Assembly: GCA_964559435.1 (NCBI GenBank)
Contig: CAZLHI010000008.1
Span: forward strand, 43,079-107,078
Direction of reading: 5' to 3'
Length of the DNA: 64,000 nucleotides
From: Hebobacterum sp964559435
GTDB lineage: Bacteria; Armatimonadota; Hebobacteria; Hebobacterales; Hebobacteraceae
In this document: in pieces, positions 33,481 to 40,768 of the stretch
Layout of the letters: each line of letters starts with the position of its first letter
Numbering within the stretch: position 1 is the first letter of the stretch
Made by a program: the position numbers and the translations under genes
The notes under the pieces: model-generated
Seen by the model: the letters and a program-made list of their open reading frames with translations, nothing else
Told to the model about the DNA's origin: nothing
Database searches by the model: none

Positions 33481-35154
33481 ATGGCGACCGCAGAGAGCGA
33501 AAGCATGACCGGCAAACTGCCATGGGGCCTCGATCGCTCGTGGCGCTGGGCGATCGCCCTGCCCCGCAATCCCGTGCTCGTGCGCGACATCAGGTCCATG
33601 TTCCGCGGCCGCCGCGTGGCGACCATCCAGCTTGCCTATCTGGTGGCCCTCATGGCCGCCATGGCCGTCGCCTCACTCCTCCTCTACCAGCAACTGCGGA
33701 TGTTCCACGCGGGCTGGGGAGCGCGGGCCTCTCTCGCTGACTTCGGACGGTGGATGTTCATCGGCCTCGCTGAGACCCAGGTGGTCGTGATCCTGCTCAC
33801 TGTGGTGGCCTACAGCGCGGCCGCGATCTCGCTGGAGCGTGAGAAGCAGACATACGACGTACTGGCCATAACCCGCATGACGAGCGCTGAGGTCGTAGTC
33901 GGCAAGGTCGCCTCTATCGCCACCTTCTGCTATCTGCTCATGCTGACGTCCGCGCCGCTCGCCGCCTTCTGTCTGTTCTTCGGCGGCGTCTCGCCGAGCG
34001 AGATTGCCGTCACCTACGGCATGTTGGCCATCAAGGTGCCCCTGTGGGCGTCTATTGGCGTCCTGGCATCGATTATAAGCGGCCGGAGCGTGCCCGCCTA
34101 TGTCGGGACGCTCGTCGCCGTCGCCGGAGAGAACGTCTTGGCCGTTCTGCTGATGGAGCCATACCACGATCCCGCGGTCTGCATGGGGCTCTTCAGCCCC
34201 CTTGTCGCTCCGCTCGCCGAGGGCGTTGACTTCGCCCTGCTCGGGCAGTCGATCCCGTCTTGGCTGCTGCCGATACCCTATGCAGCTCTGCTAACCGCTC
34301 TCGCGATGGTCGGCTGCGCGGAGGCCATGCTTCACTATCGCCCCAAGCGCAGTCCGCTGCTGCGAGGTCTTCTGCTGGGAACGACGCTCTACATGGGCTT
34401 CCTGCTGACGGCCATGGTCGTGAACGGGTCAGTCCAGTCGCCGGGCGGCCAGCTGCCCGTCACGAACGTTCTCTTGGGTGCCTGGGCATGGGCGTGTCTC
34501 TTCGTGCCGATCTCCACGTCTTATCCCCCCAATCCGGACAATGGCGGCCCTGGCAGGCTCGATCGCGCAGCCATCGACCCGAACCGATGGCTGGAGCGCG
34601 ATGCGGCCACAGGCGGGGGCTTCTGTCTGCTCATGTGGCTCACAGCGCTGGCCGGAGCGGCCGCAGCGATATCCGTGGCACTTGTGAAGTTGCATGGTCA
34701 AGTGAAAGTGCCTGCCGACCTCACCACCACGCCGGCACTGTGCCTCAGCCTCGTCATCTACGCTCTGTCGATCATGGCCTATTCCGCCTGGGGCACGGTG
34801 CTCGCCATTGTCAACAAGGCCCGCCGGGAGGTGGCTCTGGCGACGATGCTCTTCATCCTGTTCATGAACGTCGGCGCCGCCTATGTCTTTGGCGTCGACA
34901 TCACGCGCAGGAGCCCGCGCGTAGCGCCGGTGGTCCTCGCCTCACCCGCGGCGGCCGCCTCCACCGTGCTCGCGCAAGCCCGGGGGCACTCGCTGTGGGG
35001 CAGGTACACACTGGAGGAAGCCTTCGCGTACGGCATCGGTTATCCCCTACTGCTGCTTGGTGGGGCCTACTGGTATTACACCCGGAATTGTGGCAAACGC
35101 GGCCTGGAGGAGAAGCAAGGCCCCGATGATGAGCCATTGCCCGGCAACTCATAG
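33481..35154 (+). CDS. second ABC-2 type permease
   Basis: 557 residues with about twelve hydrophobic segments. N-terminal motif NPVLVRDIRSMFRGRRVA parallels that of the first permease, and AISLEREKQTYDVLAITRM matches its ABC-2 motif, so the two are distant paralogues. ATG 33481 follows GGAGGAG at some distance. Larger than the first, with extra C-terminal helices. Works with the ATPase at 31414. Confidence 0.85.
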   Translation: MATAESESMTGKLPWGLDRSWRWAIALPRNPVLVRDIRSMFRGRRVATIQLAYLVALMAAMAVASLLLYQQLRMFHAGWGARASLADFGRWMFIGLAETQVVVILLTVVAYSAAAISLEREKQTYDVLAITRMTSAEVVVGKVASIATFCYLLMLTSAPLAAFCLFFGGVSPSEIAVTYGMLAIKVPLWASIGVLASIISGRSVPAYVGTLVAVAGENVLAVLLMEPYHDPAVCMGLFSPLVAPLAEGVDFALLGQSIPSWLLPIPYAALLTALAMVGCAEAMLHYRPKRSPLLRGLLLGTTLYMGFLLTAMVVNGSVQSPGGQLPVTNVLLGAWAWACLFVPISTSYPPNPDNGGPGRLDRAAIDPNRWLERDAATGGGFCLLMWLTALAGAAAAISVALVKLHGQVKVPADLTTTPALCLSLVIYALSIMAYSAWGTVLAIVNKARREVALATMLFILFMNVGAAYVFGVDITRRSPRVAPVVLASPAAAASTVLAQARGHSLWGRYTLEEAFAYGIGYPLLLLGGAYWYYTRNCGKRGLEEKQGPDDEPLPGNS

Positions 35155-35232
35155 CCGGGAATATGTCACAATAGTGGTAGCGCGCCTGATGATCGAGGTG
35201 CGAGCGCGGGGTCCCGTTGGAGGCGATGTGCG

Positions 35233-36942
35233 ATGACTGCCAACGTATCTTCGGCTACAGCGTTGCAGGGCGCGCCCCGGGCGATCCGGCGCGGGCTGCG
35301 CTCGGTGCGGCTCCATGTCCGCTTCCTGCTTGCGCTGCGGCTCTCCGCCGCTGGCATCGCTGTTGTCGCAGCGGTTGCCGCACTGGCCGTTCTCATGCTG
35401 CGACTGCTCGACATGTGGTATCCGCCGCTTGCGCCCGAGGTCGCTCTCGGCGCCGTCCTCATATTGTCCTGCTGTGTGGCGTTGATCTGGCCGCTTCCCG
35501 ACCGTACCATAGCCGCCAGCACCGACCGGAGGCTCGGCCTGCGGGACCGCATCGGCAGCGCCGTCCAGTTCGTCCGCGGCCGCTCGCCCAGCGGAATGCA
35601 GCAGGCCACCATTCTCGACGCGGTGCACTACCTGACCGCGGTTCGACCAGGCCAGGCGTTCCCCATCGGCTGGCCGCGAGGAGCCAAGGCGGCCGGGGTC
35701 TGCCTGTTTGCGCTGCTGCTCGTCCAAGTCTTGCCCATCCCAGCGCTCCTGCTTTCCGCCCAAGAGCGGGAGGAGAAGGCCGAACTCCGCGAGCATGCAG
35801 CCCAAATCGAGCCGCTCGCAAAGGACCTGGAACAGGCGGCCCTGGAGGCCGACGACGAGGAGGCCAAAGAGGTCGCCCGGCAGCTCAGGAAGCTCGTCCA
35901 GCAGCTCCAGCGCGGCCGGCTGGACAAGAAGAAGGCCTTGCTGGGCATGGACGAGCTGGAGAAGAAGCTCGAGAAGCTGGAGCAGCGCCTCGAGCGGGCC
36001 CGCCCCAAGACGGCCGGCGAGGCCGCCGAGAAGCTCCGGCAGGCCGCGCAGAAGTCGGTCGCCTCCAAGGCCATGGAGCTGGCACGCCAGGCCCGCGAGC
36101 GCGGCGACGAGCGGGCGGCAAAACAGCTGGAGCAGATGGCGAAGCAGGCCCGAGAGTCCCGAGACGCGTCACAACTGCGGGACCTGGCGCGGCAGCTCGA
36201 GGACCGCGCGGCGGAGCTTGGCGCGTCGCTGGGGCTGCCGCCGGAGACCCTGTCTGCCCTCTCCGAGTTCCTCGGCGGAGGGGACCTCGAGCTGTCGGAG
36301 TCGGCGATGGAGAAGCTCGCAGCCCTGTCCGACAGCCTGTCGCAGGGCAGTCTCACGGCGGCTGATCTGGAGGCCCTGGCCCTTGAACTGGAGGAGTTGT
36401 CGGAGCTGCTGGAGGGAACGGACCTGGCCGAGCTGGCCGAGCTCCTCGCCGAAGCCTCCGAGTGCTTGAAGGCCGGTGACTGCAAGAGGGCAGGCAGCTG
36501 CCTCGGCAAGGCTGTGGGGCTCTGCAAAGCCAAGCTCGCCAAGCTCGGCCTGGCCGGCGCCTGCCGTGCGGGGCGGCTGGGGCTGGGTCGATGCTACGGT
36601 CGGCGCTTCCGTTGGGGAGGGGGTGGCCCAATGCGCCAGGATCACATCCCGCCGAACGCGCCGACCACGCAGCTCTTCGCGCCCAGACAATCCGACAACC
36701 CAGGCGACCTGGAGCGCGTCCGCGCCAAGATCAGCCCAGGGGGTCCCATGATAACCACCACCGAGAAGGGCGCGCCTGTGAAGATCACCGAGTCCCGTGT
36801 GCCCTATTACGAAGTCATCTCGGACTACTCGAAGACCGCGGAGGAGGCCCTCTCCAAGGAAGAGGTGCCGCCCGCCTACCGCGGCACTGTGCGGGCCTAC
36901 TTCGACGCCTTGCAGTCAGGCGCGAAGGCTGCGAAAGAGTAG
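35233..36942 (+). CDS. membrane-anchored coiled-coil protein of the MoxR cluster
   Basis: 569 residues. Membrane helices at about 38-57, 67-88 and 157-175, then a long charged coiled coil (about 180-340) rich in Glu, Lys, Gln, Ala and Leu (KEVARQLRKLVQQLQRGR, ELEKKLEKLEQRLERA), a Leu/Glu-rich helical stretch, a Cys-containing region (CLKAGDCKRAGSCLGKAVGLCKA) and an acidic-to-basic tail with SRVPYYEVISDYSKTAEEAL. It lies between the permeases and MoxR, and could bridge the ABC complex and the ATPase (inference). I do not recognise a named family. Confidence 0.75.
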   Translation: MTANVSSATALQGAPRAIRRGLRSVRLHVRFLLALRLSAAGIAVVAAVAALAVLMLRLLDMWYPPLAPEVALGAVLILSCCVALIWPLPDRTIAASTDRRLGLRDRIGSAVQFVRGRSPSGMQQATILDAVHYLTAVRPGQAFPIGWPRGAKAAGVCLFALLLVQVLPIPALLLSAQEREEKAELREHAAQIEPLAKDLEQAALEADDEEAKEVARQLRKLVQQLQRGRLDKKKALLGMDELEKKLEKLEQRLERARPKTAGEAAEKLRQAAQKSVASKAMELARQARERGDERAAKQLEQMAKQARESRDASQLRDLARQLEDRAAELGASLGLPPETLSALSEFLGGGDLELSESAMEKLAALSDSLSQGSLTAADLEALALELEELSELLEGTDLAELAELLAEASECLKAGDCKRAGSCLGKAVGLCKAKLAKLGLAGACRAGRLGLGRCYGRRFRWGGGGPMRQDHIPPNAPTTQLFAPRQSDNPGDLERVRAKISPGGPMITTTEKGAPVKITESRVPYYEVISDYSKTAEEALSKEEVPPAYRGTVRAYFDALQSGAKAAKE

Positions 36943-36977
36943 GCTCAGGGCCGAACCGGCAGGTAAGGAGGAGAGCC

Positions 36978-38006
36978 TTGTCAGAGGCAACGATCGCGAC
37001 CGAGGAGCAGGCGCGGCAGCAGTCGGAGCGCTTCCGCCAGCTCGTCGGCAATCTCAAGAGGGAAGTCGCCCGCGTGATAGTCGGGATGGACGACGTGGTG
37101 GAGAACACGCTGATCGCGCTGCTCTCGGGAGGCCACGTCCTGCTCGAGGGAGTCCCGGGGCTGGGGAAGACGCTGCTCGTCAGGACTCTCTCCGAGGCCC
37201 TCGACCTCAAGTTCGCCCGCATCCAGTTTACGCCGGACCTCATGCCGGCCGACATCACCGGCACCATGGTTCTGTGGGAGAAGCCGACCGGTGGGCGGGA
37301 GTTCGAGTTCCAGCCCGGCCCCGTTTTCGCGAATGTCGTGCTGGCCGACGAGATCAACCGCGCCACCCCGAAGACGCAGTCCGCCCTGCTGGAGGCCATG
37401 CAGGAACATTCGGTGACGGTCTCCGGGACTTCCCGCAAGCTCGACGAGCCGTTCCTCGTGTTCGCCACCCAGAACCCGATCGAAATGGAGGGGACGTACC
37501 CCTTGCCGGAGGCCCAGCTCGACCGGTTTCTGTTCAAGGTCTTGGTCAAGTTCCCCTCGCTTGCGGAACTGCACGAGATCGTCAACCGCACCACGGGGCA
37601 CGAAGTGCCGCACGCCGACAAAGTGGCGGGGAAAGAAGAGATACTGGCCCTGTGCGAAGTGGCGCGGCAGGTGGCCGTCGCGGAGCACGTGCAGGACTTC
37701 GCGCTCCGGCTCGTGCTGGCGACACATCCGGACAACGAGCAGGCGCCGGATTCGGTGAAGCGCTTCGTACGCTACGGCGCCAGCCCGCGGGGAGGCCAGG
37801 CGCTGATTCTGTCCGGCAAGGTCCGTGCGCTGATGGACGATCGCTTCAACGTCTCCGCGGACGACCTGCGGGCCTCTGCCTTGCCGGCCCTCCGGCACCG
37901 GCTCGTGCTCAGCTTCGAGGGCCAGGCCGAGGGCGCGAACCCGGACGACCTGATCGGCGAGGCGATCGAGCGAGTGGCCGGCGGCCAGCAAGACGTGCCG
38001 GTGTGA
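36978..38006 (+). CDS. MoxR-type AAA+ ATPase
   Basis: 342 residues. Walker A GVPGLGKT (58-65), Walker B VVLADEINRATPKTQSALLEAM, Sensor 1 VFATQNPIEMEGTYPLPEAQLDRF, and a helical lid domain. MoxR ATPases act with VWA proteins to remodel or assemble protein complexes, and here DUF58 and two VWA genes follow directly. The start is a TTG at 36978 because AAGGAGG (36965-36971) lies 6 nt upstream; the ORF extends much further 5' but overlaps the previous gene. Confidence 0.95.
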   Translation: MSEATIATEEQARQQSERFRQLVGNLKREVARVIVGMDDVVENTLIALLSGGHVLLEGVPGLGKTLLVRTLSEALDLKFARIQFTPDLMPADITGTMVLWEKPTGGREFEFQPGPVFANVVLADEINRATPKTQSALLEAMQEHSVTVSGTSRKLDEPFLVFATQNPIEMEGTYPLPEAQLDRFLFKVLVKFPSLAELHEIVNRTTGHEVPHADKVAGKEEILALCEVARQVAVAEHVQDFALRLVLATHPDNEQAPDSVKRFVRYGASPRGGQALILSGKVRALMDDRFNVSADDLRASALPALRHRLVLSFEGQAEGANPDDLIGEAIERVAGGQQDVPV

Positions 38007-38013
38007 CAGAGCG

Positions 38014-38919
38014 ATGACGCACGCTGCGAGCGCGGCCTCGGATAGCTCCTATCTGCTCAGCCCGGAGTTCCTGCGAAAGCTGGAGCAGGCCGCCATCGCG
38101 TCGAAGCACATCATGATCGGCCGCACGAAGGGCGAGCGGCGATCCGCGCGCCGCGGGTCCTCCGTCGAATTCGCCGACTTCCGCGGCTACAACCCCGGGG
38201 ACGACATTCGCTACATCGACTGGAACGCTTTCGCCCGCCTCCAGCGGCTCTTCTTGAAGCTGTTCATCGAAGAGGAAGACCTGCACATCTACCTCCTGCT
38301 CGACGCCTCCCAGTCCATGGACTTCGGCTCGCCAACGAAGTTCGACTGGGCCGTGCAGGCGACGGCCGCCCTCGCCTACATTGGACTGTGTGGCGGCGAC
38401 CGCGTCCAGGCCTTCGCCTATTCCACCGGGGACGGCGACATCTCCCGACTCTACCGAGGGCGGGGCTCCGCCGCTGAGCTTTTCCACTGGCTCGCCGACC
38501 AGAGGCCGGGGGGAGAGACAGGCCTGGTGAAGGCCGTGAGATTGCTGCGCACTGTGGCGCCCGCGCCTGGACTCACGTTCGCGATCTCCGACTTGCTGTC
38601 GCCGGAATGGGAAGACGCGCTGGCACAGCTCGCCGCCTCCAGAGGGGAGGTCTGTGTGCTCCAGGTGTTCACGCCAGACGAATTCGACCCCGGCGCCCGC
38701 GGCGACCTCAAGCTCATCGACTCCGAGACCGATGAGGAACGAGAGGTGACGATGGGAGCCTCCGTCCTGCGCCGCTATGCGCAGGAGCGCGATGAGTTCC
38801 TGTCGGCAGTGCGGGCGACCTGCAACCGATACGGGTTCTCGTACCTCTTCTCCCTGACCGACGAGTCGGTCGAGGACATGATCCTCAAGTCGCTGCGACG
38901 ACTCCAGATCATCAAGTGA
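38014..38919 (+). CDS. DUF58 domain protein
   Basis: 301 residues. The DUF58 hallmark is VEFADFRGYNPGDDIRYIDW (about residues 51-70), followed by a VWA-like core with the MIDAS-type motif DASQSMDFG near residue 100 and SDLL after about 195. DUF58 proteins almost always sit between moxR and VWA genes, as here (8 bp and 5 bp gaps). They are thought to be adaptors or substrates of the MoxR ATPase. No signal peptide, so it is cytoplasmic. Confidence 0.95.
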   Translation: MTHAASAASDSSYLLSPEFLRKLEQAAIASKHIMIGRTKGERRSARRGSSVEFADFRGYNPGDDIRYIDWNAFARLQRLFLKLFIEEEDLHIYLLLDASQSMDFGSPTKFDWAVQATAALAYIGLCGGDRVQAFAYSTGDGDISRLYRGRGSAAELFHWLADQRPGGETGLVKAVRLLRTVAPAPGLTFAISDLLSPEWEDALAQLAASRGEVCVLQVFTPDEFDPGARGDLKLIDSETDEEREVTMGASVLRRYAQERDEFLSAVRATCNRYGFSYLFSLTDESVEDMILKSLRRLQIIK

Positions 38920-38923
38920 TCAA

Positions 38924-40765
38924 ATGGAGCTGCTTGCACCACTGGCACTGATAGCCTTTCTCCCGCTGGCCGGGGCGATCATCCTCCTGTATCTGTTGAA
39001 GCTCAGGCGAAGGGACTACACGGTTCCCTCCGTCTTCCTCTGGCGGCGGGCGGTGCAGGACATCCAGGCGAACGCGCCCTTCCAGAAGCTGCGCAAGAAC
39101 CTCCTGCTCATCCTCCAGCTCATCGCGCTGGCGGCGCTGGTCGCCGGCGTCGCGGCGCCGTACTTCCTGGCGCGTCGTCTCGGCGGAAAGAGCACGATCA
39201 TTGTGCTGGATGCCTCCGCCAGCATGAAGGCCACAGATGCTCGCGGCTCGCGGTTCGCAGAGGCGAGAGAGCTGGCCGAAGATATCGTCAACGGAATGGG
39301 ACGGCGCGACGAGGCGGCCTTGCTCATTTGCTCCGACCACGCAAAGCTGGCCCTTTCCTTCTCGCGGGACCGCGGCCGGCTGGCTTCCGCGATCCGCTCG
39401 GCCGAGCCCACTGACTGCGTGACCAATGTTCGAGACGGCCTCCTGCTCGCCTACAGCCTGGCAGCCAAGCGTCCGGAGGCCCGGATCTACCTCGTCAGCG
39501 ATGGTGTGTTCCCGGCTCTCCCGGCCGTCACCTCATCGGCCGAGGTCCGCTTCCTCCGCGTGGGGACCGGCAGTGACAATGTCGCGCTGCTGGCATTCGA
39601 GGCGAGTCGGCCGCCGGACTCCCGGGAGCACCAGGTCTTCCTCAGAATGCACAATTACGCTCAGCAGCGCAGACATGTCATCCTCTCGCTGTCTCACGAG
39701 GACGATCTCTTCCACGTCGCAGAACTCGATCTGGATCCCGGACAGAGCCGCGACGAGAACTACCAGCTCACCCTCGAAGAAGGCGGCCTCCTCAAGGCGG
39801 AGATAGAGGTCGAAGATGACCTCGCCGCCGACAACACGTGCTATGCCTATGCCGAGGCGGCGGCCGCAGCCTCTGTCCTGCTGGTGACCCCGGGCAACCT
39901 GTTCCTGGAACAGGCCTTGCTCGTCATGCCGGGCGTGGAGGTCTACAGGACGAGTGCCCTGGGCGCGGCCGATGCCGAGGCCGCCTACCGCGACCACGAC
40001 GTCGTCATCTACGACCGTGTTCCGATCCCCAGAGCGGCCGAGTCCGGCGCGGTGATGATGATAGGAACGGGCCTTCAGGGCGTCGTCGCGCTGGGCCCGG
40101 AAGCGCCGTCACCCGACATTACGAGCTGGGAAGACCAGCACCCGGCCCTGCGGTATGCGAACCTGAGCGCCATCCAGATCGCGCGGGCGCGGCATCTCGT
40201 GCCCGGTCCCGGCGCGGTCGTGCTCGCCCGCGCTGGAGAGGCGCCGGTCATCGTGGCTCGGGAGTCCGGGCGGGCGCGGTTCATAGCATTCGGATGGGAC
40301 TTCCTCGACTCCGACCTGCCGCTTCGCGTGGGCTTCCCCGTGCTGCTGAGCAACACCGTCCAGTGGCTCTCCCAGACAGGCGGGAGAACCGCGACGATGC
40401 GGGTGAAGCCCGGCGCCATCGTGCAGTTTCCTGCGCCGCCCGAGGTGGAACACGCGGACATCACCTTACCCGACGGGCGGGTCGAACGTGTCCCGGCCGT
40501 CGAAGGTCAGTTCACCTTTGCCGGCTCGACCCAAGTCGGCCCTTACAGTCTCAAGGCAGGGGACCGCAAGTGGCGCTGGGCGGTCGACCTGCGCAGTGCC
40601 ACTGAGTCTGACCTGACCCCCGCCGAGGAGTTGCGCGTCGGCGAGCGCCGCCTCCGGGCCGGAGTCGGTCCGGCCAAGGTGGAGCAGCACCTCTGGCCGC
40701 TGCTGGCCGGGCTCGCGCTTCTCGTTCTGATGGGAGAGTGGCACCTGTACCATCGGCGGTACTGA
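38924..40765 (+). CDS. BatA-type membrane protein with VWA domain
   Basis: 613 residues. Two N-terminal membrane helices (residues 4-25 and 59-80, motif FLPLAGAIILLYLLKLRRRD), then a VWA domain with a complete MIDAS D96-x-S98-x-S100 (LDASASMKATD) and a later SDGVF, then an extracytoplasmic beta-rich domain and a final helix (LLAGLALLVLMGEWHLYHRR). BatA/BatB-like membrane VWA proteins work with MoxR ATPases in stress tolerance and assembly processes; here the partner ATPase is the upstream gene. Confidence 0.9.
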   Translation: MELLAPLALIAFLPLAGAIILLYLLKLRRRDYTVPSVFLWRRAVQDIQANAPFQKLRKNLLLILQLIALAALVAGVAAPYFLARRLGGKSTIIVLDASASMKATDARGSRFAEARELAEDIVNGMGRRDEAALLICSDHAKLALSFSRDRGRLASAIRSAEPTDCVTNVRDGLLLAYSLAAKRPEARIYLVSDGVFPALPAVTSSAEVRFLRVGTGSDNVALLAFEASRPPDSREHQVFLRMHNYAQQRRHVILSLSHEDDLFHVAELDLDPGQSRDENYQLTLEEGGLLKAEIEVEDDLAADNTCYAYAEAAAAASVLLVTPGNLFLEQALLVMPGVEVYRTSALGAADAEAAYRDHDVVIYDRVPIPRAAESGAVMMIGTGLQGVVALGPEAPSPDITSWEDQHPALRYANLSAIQIARARHLVPGPGAVVLARAGEAPVIVARESGRARFIAFGWDFLDSDLPLRVGFPVLLSNTVQWLSQTGGRTATMRVKPGAIVQFPAPPEVEHADITLPDGRVERVPAVEGQFTFAGSTQVGPYSLKAGDRKWRWAVDLRSATESDLTPAEELRVGERRLRAGVGPAKVEQHLWPLLAGLALLVLMGEWHLYHRRY

Positions 40766-40768
40766 GCG

